Positions 55,163-64,000 of a stretch of 64,000 nucleotides of DNA are shown here, piece by piece. This DNA is from Myxococcus qinghaiensis (GTDB taxonomy: Bacteria > Myxococcota > Myxococcia > Myxococcales > Myxococcaceae): positions 1 to 64,000 of the forward strand of contig NZ_JAKCFA010000014.1 in assembly GCF_024198215.1 (NCBI RefSeq), read 5' to 3'. The number at the start of each line of letters is the position of its first letter. The stretch's first letter is position 1. The translations under genes were made by a program, and so were the position numbers. The notes under the pieces were generated by a model. It was not told the DNA's origin. It was given only the letters and a program-made list of their open reading frames with translations, and did not search any database.

Positions 55163-56506
55163 ATGTCGGAAGGGGTGGACGAGGGCTTTTCTCAATTCGA
55201 GCCGGGCACCCGGTGCTCCCGCATGCCAGGGTTCCACCGCCGCAGGGTGGAAGAGCGCTGGATGGAGCTGGCGCTGCGCGGAGACGTCACGGCGGAGGAG
55301 CTGCGGGCGCTCACGCCGCAGGGCGCACCGACCTTCGACATCGTCAACCAGATGATCGAAAACGCGGTGGGCGTGTTCTCCCTGCCGCTGGGCCTGGGGT
55401 TGAACCTCACCGTCAACGGGCGTGACCACCTGGTGCCCATGGTCGTGGAGGAGCCGTCCGTCGTGGCCGCGGTGTCCTTCGCCGCGAAGCTGGTGCGCGA
55501 GGCCGGCGGGTTCACCGCGGACGCGGATGCCTCGATGATGATTGGACAGGTGCAGCTCACCCGCTACGGCAAGCCGGAGGTCGCCCGCTCGCGAGTGCTG
55601 GCGGGCCGGGAGCAGATCCTCACGCTCGCCAACAGCTTCCACCCCGCGCTGGAGCAGCGGGGCGGAGGAGCTCGCGACGTGCAGGTGCGCATCCTCCCCG
55701 CGCCGGAAGGGCCCCACGGTGAGCCCGTCTTCGTCGTCCACCTGCTGGTGGACACGCAGGAGGCCATGGGCGCCAACCTCATCAACACCATGGCGGAGGG
55801 CATCGCGCCGCTCATCGAGCAGCTCACGGGGGGACGGGTCTTCGCGCGCATCCTGTCCAACCTCGCCGACCAGCGACTGGCTCGGGCCTCCTGCCGCATT
55901 CCCCTGGAGGCGCTGGCGGACTTCGGCCTGCCCGGCGAGGACATCGCCGAGGGCATCCTCCAGACGAGCCGCTTCGCGGAGGCGGACCCCTACCGCGCGG
56001 CCACGCACAACAAGGGCGTGATGAATGGAATCGACGCGGTGGCCATCGCCACGGGCCAGGACTGGCGCGCGATTGAAGCCGGCGCGCACGCGTACGCCTG
56101 CCGGCATGGTCGCTACGGGCCGCTGTCCCGCTGGACGCTGGAGCAGGGGCACCTGGTGGGCCGCATCGAGCTGCCGCTCGCGCTGGGCCTGGTGGGCGGC
56201 CCCATCAAGATACATCCCGGCGCGCAGCTCGGGCTCAAGCTCCTGCACGTCGACAACGTGCGCCAACTGGCCATGGTGTTCGCGGCGGTGGGGCTGGCGC
56301 AGAACTTCGCGGCGGTGCGCGCGCTGGGCTCGGTGGGCATCCAGAAGGGGCACATGGCGCTGCATGCCCGCTGTGTCGCGGTGACGGCGGGCGCGCGCGG
56401 CGTGGACGTGGAGCGGGTGGCGCTGCTGCTGGTGGAGCGCGGCAACGTCAAGGTCGATACGGCGCGGGAAATCCTCGCATCCTTCCAGGAAGTCCCCGCG
56501 CCATGA
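55163..56506 (+). CDS. mvaA: Hydroxymethylglutaryl-CoA reductase, class II
   Basis: 447 aa. Reduces HMG-CoA to mevalonate (or works in reverse in degradation). Class II form: short, N-terminal SRMPGFHRRRVEERW, catalytic Glu in VVEEPSVV (~96), Asp in VDTQEAMGANLINT (~200), Lys in THNKGVMNGIDA (~284) and His in QKGHMALHAR (~400). In myxobacteria this step feeds isoprenoid and sterol precursors. Its stop overlaps the start of the MMPL gene (ATGA), the first of two such couplings in this operon. Confidence 0.92.
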   Translation: MSEGVDEGFSQFEPGTRCSRMPGFHRRRVEERWMELALRGDVTAEELRALTPQGAPTFDIVNQMIENAVGVFSLPLGLGLNLTVNGRDHLVPMVVEEPSVVAAVSFAAKLVREAGGFTADADASMMIGQVQLTRYGKPEVARSRVLAGREQILTLANSFHPALEQRGGGARDVQVRILPAPEGPHGEPVFVVHLLVDTQEAMGANLINTMAEGIAPLIEQLTGGRVFARILSNLADQRLARASCRIPLEALADFGLPGEDIAEGILQTSRFAEADPYRAATHNKGVMNGIDAVAIATGQDWRAIEAGAHAYACRHGRYGPLSRWTLEQGHLVGRIELPLALGLVGGPIKIHPGAQLGLKLLHVDNVRQLAMVFAAVGLAQNFAAVRALGSVGIQKGHMALHARCVAVTAGARGVDVERVALLLVERGNVKVDTAREILASFQEVPAP

Positions 56507-58776
56507 GCAACGCGACGGCGTCACCCTCCCTGTTCGCCCGGCTCGCCCGGGGCGTGCATCGGCACCGGAGCAGGGTGCTGGGGGGCGCCGTCGTGTTCCT
56601 GGCCCTGGCCATCTGGGTGCTGCTCCAGGGAGGACACCTCACCACCGGCACCATCGACGGAATCGAGGCCGCGCGCGCGGAGGCGCTGGCCCGGCCCGCC
56701 GCCGCGGGCTCGACGGACCAGACGCTGGCGGTCATCTTCCACCACGACACCTGGAAGACGGACGAGCCGCGCTTCACCCAGGCCGTGGCGGACGTGCTCG
56801 CACGTGTGCGGAGACTGCCGGAGGTCGAAGCCGTGGTGTCGCCGGTGGACGCGCCCGCGGAGTTCCGCGCCCGCTTCGTGTCTCGCACGGGCCACGACCT
56901 GCTGGCCCTGGTGCGCCTGAAGGGCGGCGAGCGAGAGGCCACCGCCGCGTTTCCCGCCGTGAGCGCCGCCCTGGAGGACCCGCGACTCGACACCACGCTG
57001 ACGGGCAAGGTGGCCTTCCTCGCCGCGCTCAACCAGCTGCTGGAGCACGACCTGCTGCGCGCGGAGCTCATCTCCTTCCCGCTGGCGCTGCTGGTGTTGC
57101 TCTGGGTGTTCCGCACGGTGGTGGCCGCCATGCTGCCGCTGGTGGTGGGCGGGCTCGCCGTGCTCTGCGGCGTGGCGGGGGTGCTGCTGCTCTCGCGCGT
57201 CACCAACATGGCGCAGTACACGCTCAACGTGGTGTCGCTCATCGGGCTGGGCGTGGCCATCGACTACTCACTCTTCATCGTGAGCCGCTTCCGGGGCGAG
57301 CTGGCGCAAGGCCTGTCGACGGAGCAGGCCCTGACGCGCACTCTGGACACCGCGGGGCGCGCGGTGGCGTTCTCCGGCCTGGCCGTCACGGTGGGCCTGG
57401 CGGGGCTGCTCTTCTTTCGCGGCTCATATCTGAGCGCCATGGGCCTGGGCGGCGCGCTCGTCGTGGCCTTCGCGGTGCTCTTCGCCCTCACCGTGCTGCC
57501 CGCGCTGCTCTCGTGGCTCGGGCCCCGGGTGGACAAGGGCCGGCTGCCCTTCGGACGCGCCACGGGGCGCAGCGGCCTGTGGCACGCGTTGGCCCGGTGG
57601 GTGATGAAACATCCCTGGCTCGTGCTGCTGCCCACGCTCACGCTCCTCTTGGCCATGGGGCTGCCGTTCCGGCGCCTGGAGCTGGCCGCCACGGACATCA
57701 CCGCGCTGCCCCCCGACACGGAGGCCCGCCGGGGCGCGGAGACGCTGGCCCGCTTGTTCCCGCGCGAGGCCGCCACGAGGGTGCTGGTGGCGGTGGAGTT
57801 TCCCTCGGGAGAACCCTTCACCCCCCAGCGGGCCGCCGCCCTCTTCGACGCGAGCCGGAGGATGGCGGCGCTGCCCGGCGTGGTGGGCGTGGAGAGCGCG
57901 GTGGACCTGGCGCCCGGCATGGACAAGGCCGCGTATCAGCAACTGGCCGCCGCGCCTCCGGAGATGCTGCCTCCCGAGCTGCGCGTCGCGCGGGATGCGT
58001 ACCTCACGGGCAACGTGGCGGTGCTCCAAGTGCTGACGTCCGCGCATCCCAGCAGCAAGGAGGCGCGCGAGCTGGTCCGGACGCTGCGCGAGGAGCGCTC
58101 GGTGGGGGACGGGAAGCTGCTCGTGGGAGGGCAGACGGCCACGGACGTGGACGCAACGGCCTTCCTGAAGCGCTACACCCCCGCCGCCGTGGGCTTCGTG
58201 ATGGGGATGACGTGCATCGTCCTCTTCGTGCTCCTGCGCTCCGTGGTGCTGCCCCTGAAGGCGTTGCTGATGAACCTGCTCTCGCTGGCGGGCTCGTTCG
58301 GGGCCCTCGTCTGGATTTTTCAGGAAGGACACCTGCACCGGCTCTTGCGCTTCGAGCCGGGGCCCATCGAGCCGTCGCTCCCCATCCTGCTGTTCTGCGC
58401 CTTGTTCGGCCTGTCCATGGACTATGAGGTGCTGCTGCTCAGCCGCATCCGCGAGGAGTGGCTGCGCACGGGTGACAACACGCACGCGGTGGCCGAAGGA
58501 CTGGAGCAGACGGGAGGCCTCATCACCAGCGCGGCGGCCATCATGGTGGCCGTCTTCGCGGCGTTCGCGCTGGCGTCGGTGGTGGTGGTGAAGGCGATGG
58601 GGCTGGGCATGGCCATCGCGGTGGCGCTGGATGCTACGCTGGTCCGCGTGCTCATCGTCCCCGCGATGATGCGCCTGATGGGAGACCTGAACTGGTGGGG
58701 ACCCGGACACCATGGGCACCCGCCGGCTCGACCGGCTCAGCCGGCCCAGGACGAAAGGACGGAGGTGCGGCCATGA
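56503..58776 (+). CDS. MMPL-family RND transporter
   Basis: 757-aa inner-membrane exporter with twelve helices in two halves. Each half has a long extracellular domain (~50-190, ~395-540) and a membrane block with the proton-relay aspartate pattern (GLGVAIDYSLFIVSRFR in helix 4; LFGLSMDYEVLLLSRIR in helix 10). MMPL and HpnN proteins move lipids such as hopanoids. Coupled to the HMG-CoA reductase before it and the glycosyltransferase after it, it may handle a sterol or isoprenoid lipid. The cargo is inference. Confidence 0.9.
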   Translation: MSNATASPSLFARLARGVHRHRSRVLGGAVVFLALAIWVLLQGGHLTTGTIDGIEAARAEALARPAAAGSTDQTLAVIFHHDTWKTDEPRFTQAVADVLARVRRLPEVEAVVSPVDAPAEFRARFVSRTGHDLLALVRLKGGEREATAAFPAVSAALEDPRLDTTLTGKVAFLAALNQLLEHDLLRAELISFPLALLVLLWVFRTVVAAMLPLVVGGLAVLCGVAGVLLLSRVTNMAQYTLNVVSLIGLGVAIDYSLFIVSRFRGELAQGLSTEQALTRTLDTAGRAVAFSGLAVTVGLAGLLFFRGSYLSAMGLGGALVVAFAVLFALTVLPALLSWLGPRVDKGRLPFGRATGRSGLWHALARWVMKHPWLVLLPTLTLLLAMGLPFRRLELAATDITALPPDTEARRGAETLARLFPREAATRVLVAVEFPSGEPFTPQRAAALFDASRRMAALPGVVGVESAVDLAPGMDKAAYQQLAAAPPEMLPPELRVARDAYLTGNVAVLQVLTSAHPSSKEARELVRTLREERSVGDGKLLVGGQTATDVDATAFLKRYTPAAVGFVMGMTCIVLFVLLRSVVLPLKALLMNLLSLAGSFGALVWIFQEGHLHRLLRFEPGPIEPSLPILLFCALFGLSMDYEVLLLSRIREEWLRTGDNTHAVAEGLEQTGGLITSAAAIMVAVFAAFALASVVVVKAMGLGMAIAVALDATLVRVLIVPAMMRLMGDLNWWGPGHHGHPPARPAQPAQDERTEVRP

Positions 58777-59972
58777 ACACGCGGGACGTGGCGTGGGTGG
58801 CGGCGGGGGCGGCGGCGCTCGGCGTGCTGGCCCAAGGACACCGGGGACTGATGGCGGGCCTGCGACGGCGTCCTGTCCCGGCCCCGAGGAAGTTCGAGCC
58901 GCCCTCGGTGACGGTCATCCGCCCCATCCGGGGCCTGGACGTGGAGGCGCGGCAGAACGTCCGCGCGCTGCTCGACCTGGACTATCCCGGTGAGTGGGAG
59001 GTGCTCTTCGTCTTCGACAGCGAGGAGGACCCCGCGTTCGCCGTCACCCGGGAGGAGCTTGGCGCCTGGCCGACGCGCGCGAAGCGGGTGGAGCTGCTCG
59101 TGGCGGGAGAGCCTCCGCGCGGCCTGACGGGAAAGCTCAATGCCATGCAAATGGGCGTGGCACGCGCCCGAGGCACGCTCCTGGCCTTCAGCGACTCCGA
59201 CACGCGGCCCGCGCCCGGGGTGCTCACCGCGCTGGTGAGCGCGCTGCTGGAGGATGAGCGGACGGGCGCGACGTTCGCCCCCATCTACGCGGCGGCGGAG
59301 GCGCCCCTCGCGGGAGACGTGGGCTACGGGCTCCTGGTGAATGCCTGGTACGGCTCGTCGGTGGCGCGCGCGGCCGGGCCCGACGGTGCCCTGCCCTTCA
59401 TCATGGGGCAGTTGATGGTGTTCCGCCGGGAGGCGCTCACGGACATTGGCGGCGTGGGCTGCGCCGCGGGTCAGTTCGTCGATGACATGTACCTGGGGCG
59501 CCGGCTGCACGAGGCGGGGTGGAAGAACCGCGTCATCCACACCCCCCTGCGCATCGTCACGGGACAGCTGGAGCTGCGCTCCTTCCTGCGCATCTTCCGG
59601 CGGTGGGTGCTCTTCTCGGAGGCGGGCCTCCCCTGGAACTTCGCGCGTCCCAACTGGGTGCGCGGGGTGATGGGCTGGCTCGCGTGGGGAGGGCTGGTGG
59701 CGGCCGTCACGCGGAGGAAGTGGGGGCACGCGGCCGTGGCGTCATTGCCCATCGGCTTCTCCGTGTGGAGCCAGCTCCGGCTCCAGCGGGAATGCAACGG
59801 GCCGCGCATCTCCCCCCGACACTACTGGGTGCCCGCGGTGCTGCCGCTGCTGGGCGCGGGCGTGGCGCTGTCGGCGCGGCTGTCGCGCGAGGTGGACTGG
59901 CGCGGCCGGAGCTATCAGCTGGATGCCAAGGCGCGTTTGGGTGAGGCCCTGCCCGAGCAGGCGAGCGTGTAG
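58773..59972 (+). CDS. Family 2/21 glycosyltransferase (ceramide-glucosyltransferase/HpnI-like)
   Basis: 399 aa, ATGA overlap with the MMPL gene. A Rossmann-type GT-A domain shows SVTVIRPIRGLD, the DxD-like FSDSDTRPAPG and QFVDDMYLGRRL, then RIFRRWVLFSEA, the (Q/R)xxRW motif of ceramide glucosyltransferase-like enzymes. It has an N-terminal signal anchor and C-terminal hydrophobic segments. HpnI-like enzymes add sugars to hopanoid-type lipids; with the MMPL pump this suggests glycosylated terpenoid lipid assembly. It overlaps the squalene-epoxidase-like gene by 58 nt at the 3' ends. Confidence 0.85.
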   Translation: MNTRDVAWVAAGAAALGVLAQGHRGLMAGLRRRPVPAPRKFEPPSVTVIRPIRGLDVEARQNVRALLDLDYPGEWEVLFVFDSEEDPAFAVTREELGAWPTRAKRVELLVAGEPPRGLTGKLNAMQMGVARARGTLLAFSDSDTRPAPGVLTALVSALLEDERTGATFAPIYAAAEAPLAGDVGYGLLVNAWYGSSVARAAGPDGALPFIMGQLMVFRREALTDIGGVGCAAGQFVDDMYLGRRLHEAGWKNRVIHTPLRIVTGQLELRSFLRIFRRWVLFSEAGLPWNFARPNWVRGVMGWLAWGGLVAAVTRRKWGHAAVASLPIGFSVWSQLRLQRECNGPRISPRHYWVPAVLPLLGAGVALSARLSREVDWRGRSYQLDAKARLGEALPEQASV

Positions 59973-61336
59973 ACAGGACGGCCGACGCGACAATGCCACC
60001 AGTTCCCCATCTGCTCCATCGTGGTCGACACGGCATCTCGCAGGGGCGGCCCGACCGAGCGCAGCAGCGGCACGGCGGCCCGGAGCCCCACCGGCTGCCG
60101 GCGCGACGGGCGGATGCCCACCAGGGCATGGCCGACGACGCAGAGGTACTCACGCGTCATCACCCGCATCCGCGACTCCTCGGACGCGAGCAGGGCCATG
60201 GAGGCGCTGGCTCCGCGCGGGCTGTGCTCCCAGTAGTGCAGCATCCCCTGGCGCAGCGCGCGCATGCCCTCGTCCTGTCCGGCGCAGGCCTCGTAGAGCG
60301 CGGAGGCGAGCGCGACGCGGGTGCGCTGGGCAGGACGCCGCGCACTCGCATAGCGCTCCAGCGCGAGGGGGAGGTCTTCCCGGTGGAGGCGCAGCGCGTC
60401 CTGGAGCGCGCGCGCGTCGTGGAAGCACGAGGTCATGCCGCTGCCGGTGAGCGGGTGGCAGCACGACGCGGCATCGCCCACCAGCACGGCGCTCCCCACG
60501 TGCACCCGCGCCGAGAGGCGGTCGTCATTGGAGGTCATGCGCGGTGTCCGGTCCTCCGCCAGCGCCCGACGGACCTCGGACCTCAGCGCGGAGGGCAGCG
60601 TGCGCAGCAACTCCGGCCGCTCCTTCAGCATCCCGGCGGTGCTGCCCAAGGGCAGGTCCACCATCACCCGCGCCACCCCGGCCTGGATGGGATAGGCCAG
60701 CGTGTGCAGCGGCCCCCCCACGAACTGGTGCCCATGGTCGGGGTATGGCAGGCAGGCGCTGTCCACGGTGAGGCCCAGCATGGTGGAGATGCGCGTGAAG
60801 TGCTCGGCGATGCCCAGCATCCGCCGCACGGGCGACGCGCGTCCGTCCGCCGCCACCAGCAGCCGGGCGCTCACCGTGTGCTCGACGCCTTCATGGGCGA
60901 AGCGCAGCCGCACGCCGCTCGCGTCGTTGTGCTCCACGGCCGTCACGCGGGCGCGGGTCAGCAGGGTGACGCCCGGTCGCCGGGCCACTGCTTCCAGCAG
61001 GGGAAGCGTCAGCGTGGCGTGCTCGAGCGACAGGCCGGTGTCGCCATGCCCATAAGGCAGCAGGACGGTGCGCGCGGGGGAGGAGAAGACGACCGCGAAG
61101 CCATGAACGGGCTGCGCCGGCCAGGCGTCCACGACGTCGCCGAAACCGAGCCCGCGCAAGGCCCGCACTCCCGCGGGGTGAAGCAGCTCCCCCGAGAGTT
61201 GCTTGTGGCGGTCCACGCCCGCGTCCACCAGCAGCACGGACAGCCCCAGGTCGGCGAGCGCCGCCGCCGTGGCGCAGCCCGCGGGGCCGCCCCCCACAAT
61301 CACCACATCGACGTCATGCACGCAGGCCACCCCCAT
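59915..61336 (-). CDS. Squalene monooxygenase-like FAD enzyme
   Basis: FAD-dependent epoxidase (473 aa from ATG 61336; ATG 61354 is the longer option but leaves only 29 nt to the divergent gene). Dinucleotide fold DVVIVGGGPAGCATAAALADLGLSVLLVDAG. The second FAD motif reads VGDAASCCHPLTGSGMTSCFHDA, close to the squalene epoxidase signature GDA..MRHPLTGGGMT. It would make 2,3-oxidosqualene from squalene using O2. It is divergent from the squalene synthase and cyclase genes, which supply its substrate and use its product. Confidence 0.82.
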   Translation of the reverse strand: MGVACVHDVDVVIVGGGPAGCATAAALADLGLSVLLVDAGVDRHKQLSGELLHPAGVRALRGLGFGDVVDAWPAQPVHGFAVVFSSPARTVLLPYGHGDTGLSLEHATLTLPLLEAVARRPGVTLLTRARVTAVEHNDASGVRLRFAHEGVEHTVSARLLVAADGRASPVRRMLGIAEHFTRISTMLGLTVDSACLPYPDHGHQFVGGPLHTLAYPIQAGVARVMVDLPLGSTAGMLKERPELLRTLPSALRSEVRRALAEDRTPRMTSNDDRLSARVHVGSAVLVGDAASCCHPLTGSGMTSCFHDARALQDALRLHREDLPLALERYASARRPAQRTRVALASALYEACAGQDEGMRALRQGMLHYWEHSPRGASASMALLASEESRMRVMTREYLCVVGHALVGIRPSRRQPVGLRAAVPLLRSVGPPLRDAVSTTMEQMGNWWHCRVGRPVYTLACSGRASPKRALASS

Positions 61337-61383
61337 GACGCAACTACTGGTCATGGATACGACATGACGCAGCGGAGGAAGCC

Positions 61384-62430
61384 ATGGTTGCTCTGGACGA
61401 GTCGTTCTGCCGAGCGGTGCTCCCCAAGGTCTCCCGGACGTTCGCGCTGAACATCCCCCTGCTGCCCGAGCCCCTGGACCTCGCCGTCACGGTGTCCTAC
61501 CTGCTCTGCCGCATCGCGGACACGCTGGAAGATGAAGCCCGCCTGCCGTTCCAGGAGGAGCTGTTCGACGAACTGATGGGGCTCGTGAGGCTGGAGCCGG
61601 GCTGGGAAGCACGCGCCCCGGCCTTCGCCCGCCGGGCCACGTCGGCGCTGCGCGCGTCCGCGCCCGAGGCCGAAGTGGAGCTCCTCATGGGCATCTCCAC
61701 GGTGCTGAAGACCCTGGCCTCGCTCCCCTCCTGGGTCCACCCCCACGTCCAGCGCTGCATGCGCATCATGACCGATGGCATGAGCCAGATTCAGCGACAG
61801 CATGGAGGCACCGGGCAGGTCCTGGGGCTGCCGGACCTCCAGACGACGCTCACGTACTGCTACTTCGTGGCGGGCGTGGTGGGCGAGATGCTGACCGGAC
61901 TCTTCATCGACTACTCGCCTTGCGTCACTCCCGCCAGACAGGCCCTGCTCGTCCCGAAGGCCGTCGCATTTGGCAAGGCATTGCAGCTCGTCAACATCCT
62001 GAAGGACGTGCGCGAGGACCTGGACAACGCACGCTGCTGGCTGCCGCTGGACCGGATGGCGGCGTATGGCCTGGAGCCGGCCACGCTCGCCCTGCCAGGC
62101 AATCGCGCACGGGCGATGGCGCTGCACACGGAGCTGGTGGCGGTGGCGCGCCGCGAGCTGGATGATGCGCTCGAATACTCGCTGGCGCTTCCACCCGAAG
62201 AGCCAGGGCTCCGGCTGTTCTGCCTGTACCCTCTCTTCTTCGCGGTGATGACACTCAACGTGGTGGAGGGGAATCCCGCGGTGTTCGACCCCGCGCCGGT
62301 GAAGCTCGGCCGGGACGCGGTGCTGAATGCGATGCTCCTCACGCAGGAGCGGGTGGCCTCGGATGCGGCGCTCCGGGCGTTCTACGCGGAGTGCTCGCGT
62401 GTGCCCGAGGGGGTGGAGGCGATGCGATGA
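61384..62430 (+). CDS. Squalene synthase
   Basis: 348 aa. Condenses two farnesyl diphosphates to squalene. N-terminal FCRAVLPKVSRTFALNIPLL is the squalene synthase type, with the first aspartate-rich motif in CRIADTLEDEARLP and the second in LVNILKDVREDLDN. Length and motif order fit the eukaryote-like form rather than HpnC/HpnD. Its stop overlaps the cyclase start (ATGA), so both are made together, as expected for one pathway. Confidence 0.92.
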   Translation: MVALDESFCRAVLPKVSRTFALNIPLLPEPLDLAVTVSYLLCRIADTLEDEARLPFQEELFDELMGLVRLEPGWEARAPAFARRATSALRASAPEAEVELLMGISTVLKTLASLPSWVHPHVQRCMRIMTDGMSQIQRQHGGTGQVLGLPDLQTTLTYCYFVAGVVGEMLTGLFIDYSPCVTPARQALLVPKAVAFGKALQLVNILKDVREDLDNARCWLPLDRMAAYGLEPATLALPGNRARAMALHTELVAVARRELDDALEYSLALPPEEPGLRLFCLYPLFFAVMTLNVVEGNPAVFDPAPVKLGRDAVLNAMLLTQERVASDAALRAFYAECSRVPEGVEAMR

Positions 62431-64000
62431 CGCAGCGGGCCCGTGACGTGCTTGCCCGGACCCAGGAGGCGGATGGCTCCTGGAAGGGCGACTACAGCGG
62501 GCCCCTCTTCTTGAGTCCGGTCTACGTGGCCGGGCTGTATGTGATGGGACGGGCTCCGGACGCACGCACCCGGGAGGGGCTGGTCTCCTACGCTCGCGCC
62601 CGTCAGAACGAGGACGGCGGCTGGGGGCTGGACGTGGAGTCACCGAGCCTCGTCTTCACGACGGTGCTCAACTACGTGGCGCTGCGGCTGCTCGGTGTCG
62701 AGGCCGAGGACGAGGGCCTCGTCCGCGCACGGGCCTGGTTCCTCCCTCGGGGCGGACCGCTGGGCAGCGGCTCCTGGGGCAAGGCCATCCTCGCCCTGCT
62801 GGGGCTCTACGAATACGACGGGCTCGCGCCCACGCCGCCGGAGCTGTGGCTGTTGCCGCGCGCGCTGCCGTTCCATCCGTCGCGCCTGTGGTGCCACTGC
62901 CGCATGGTGTACCTGCCCATGGGCTGGCTCCATGGCCGCCGCGCGCGCGCCGCCGAGACGCCCTTGCTGGCCGAGCTGCGGCGCGAGCTGTATCCCCTGC
63001 CCTACGTGGACGTGGACTGGAAGGCGGCGCGCAACCGGGTCGCCGCCACCGACGTCTACACCCCGCGCGGCGCATGGCTGCGGGCGGTGAATCGCGTGCT
63101 CGGGCTCTACGAGCGGGTGCATTCCAGGCGGCTCCGCGCCCGGGCGCTGGAGGAGTCGCTGGCGCAGATTCGCGGCGAAGACGAGGCCACGCACTTCATC
63201 TGCATCGGGCCCATCAACAAGGTGCTCAACGCCGTGGTGTGGCACCTGGCCCGGCCAGACGGCCCCGAGGTGCGCGCCCACCTGGAGCGCCTGCCGGACT
63301 ACCTCCAGCACACCCCGGAGGGAGTGACGGTCAACGGCTACAACTCCTCGCAGCTCTGGGACACCGCGTTCGCGGTCCAGGCGCTGGTGGCCTCCGGTCA
63401 GGAGGAGGCACGGGCCCCGCTCGCGCGCGCGGCCCGCTTCCTGGAGTCGGAGCAGGTGTTGGAGGACTCTCCGCGCGCCGAGCGCTTCCACCGACATCCG
63501 AGCCGAGGGGGCTGGCCCTTCAGCACGCGAGCCCACGGCTGGCCCATCAGCGACTGCACCGCGGAGGCGGTGAAGGCGTGTCTGTTGTTGGAGCCGCTGG
63601 GGCTCAACCGCGTGCCTCGCGAGCGACTGGCCCAGGCCGTGGAGTTCATCCTCTCGCTCCAGAATCGCGACGGGGGATGGGCCACCTACGAGCTGACGCG
63701 GGGACCCCACTGGCTGGAGCGGTTCAATCCCTCGGACGTGTTCTCCGGCATCATGGTGGACGCAAGCTACGTCGAGTGCACCTCCGCCTGTGTCCAGGCC
63801 CTCATCGCCTGGCGAAACTTCCAACCCGATGCGCCGGTGGGTCAAGCCATCTCGCACGGCCTGGACTTCCTGCGCCGCACGCAGCGGCCGGACGGAGGCT
63901 GGGAGGGCTCGTGGGGCGTGTGCTTCAGCTATGGCACGTGGTTCGGGGTGACGGGCCTCGTCGCAGGTGGCGCTCGAACTGGAGACCCCGCGCTGCGCCG
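62427..64000 (+). CDS. Cycloartenol-type oxidosqualene cyclase, 3' end beyond window
   Basis: First 524 residues of a terpene cyclase. DCTAE (Asp376) replaces the DxDD of squalene-hopene cyclases, so the substrate is oxidosqualene. Other family blocks are WCHCRMVYLPMG, HFICIGPINKVLN, QLWDTAFAVQA, WPFSTRAHGWPIS and QW motifs DGGWATYELTRG and DGGWEGSWG. Product-determining positions Tyr305 (GYN), His370 and Ile374 (HGWPIS) are those of cycloartenol synthase; lanosterol synthase has Thr, Cys/Gln and Val there. ATG overlaps the squalene synthase stop. The missing end should carry the final ~120-150 residues. Confidence 0.93.
   Translation, partial: MTQRARDVLARTQEADGSWKGDYSGPLFLSPVYVAGLYVMGRAPDARTREGLVSYARARQNEDGGWGLDVESPSLVFTTVLNYVALRLLGVEAEDEGLVRARAWFLPRGGPLGSGSWGKAILALLGLYEYDGLAPTPPELWLLPRALPFHPSRLWCHCRMVYLPMGWLHGRRARAAETPLLAELRRELYPLPYVDVDWKAARNRVAATDVYTPRGAWLRAVNRVLGLYERVHSRRLRARALEESLAQIRGEDEATHFICIGPINKVLNAVVWHLARPDGPEVRAHLERLPDYLQHTPEGVTVNGYNSSQLWDTAFAVQALVASGQEEARAPLARAARFLESEQVLEDSPRAERFHRHPSRGGWPFSTRAHGWPISDCTAEAVKACLLLEPLGLNRVPRERLAQAVEFILSLQNRDGGWATYELTRGPHWLERFNPSDVFSGIMVDASYVECTSACVQALIAWRNFQPDAPVGQAISHGLDFLRRTQRPDGGWEGSWGVCFSYGTWFGVTGLVAGGARTGDPALR

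Overview
The window is about 70% GC, with almost every third codon position G or C. It carries many lipoproteins, an FHA-type sigma54 activator, a TPR-tailed Ser/Thr kinase, ADYC and HEAT secreted proteins, a GH6 cellulase and a cycloartenol-type sterol cluster. Together these point to a predatory/saprophytic myxobacterium (Myxococcota, probably Cystobacterineae such as Stigmatella, Cystobacter or Archangium). That assignment is inferred from gene content, not from a database search.

Layout. 1-461: 3' end of an IS5-type transposase abutting the remnant of a DNA-binding gene. 675-19304: ordinary chromosomal genes (GH6 cellulase, sigma54 activator, ADYC lipoprotein, kinase, HEAT protein, amidase, acyltransferase, PilZ protein, MscS channel, astacin-type protease, DUF6311 membrane protein). 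19372-30201: a peptide-export locus (below). 30228-34798: two di-heme c-type cytochromes and a lipoprotein. 34808-54978: housekeeping and metabolic genes (RNase H, methyltransferase, LysR plus ALDH7, GH43, an ECF42-like sigma factor with a DGPF/YCII protein, RarA, a PoxB-like ThDP enzyme, a MocR regulator). 55163-64000: an isoprenoid/sterol region with class II HMG-CoA reductase, MMPL transporter and glycosyltransferase in one coupled operon. It is followed by squalene epoxidase and, divergently, squalene synthase plus a cycloartenol-type oxidosqualene cyclase cut by the window end.

The most interesting part is 19372-30201. Ten tiny minus-strand genes, six in tandem at 19445-20267, one at 20783-20878 and three at 27739-28049, encode 20-34 residue peptides. 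They share an almost invariant N-terminus, M(Q/K)IKTK(V/I)RGGPR(G/A)CG followed by G or PGG, then a different short C-terminal segment of 4-18 residues. The shared part ends in a double glycine. Between the two precursor groups, on the plus strand, lie an HlyD-type adaptor, an ABC exporter with an intact C39 (double-glycine) peptidase domain, and a second ABC exporter with a degenerate C39-like domain. Upstream of the last three precursors is a 599-residue protein of a family I do not recognise. The three precursor units each have a near-identical sigma70-type promoter (TTGACT, 17 bp, TTTAAT or TATATC) and a related terminator hairpin, and a decayed eleventh precursor is visible at 20330-20422. 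I read this as an undescribed multi-precursor secreted-peptide (RiPP-like) system. Its activity and any modification cannot be told from sequence.

In the sterol region, three product-determining positions in the cyclase (Tyr305, His370, Ile374) match cycloartenol synthase rather than lanosterol synthase. With the neighbouring squalene synthase and squalene epoxidase, the window encodes the route from farnesyl diphosphate to cycloartenol.
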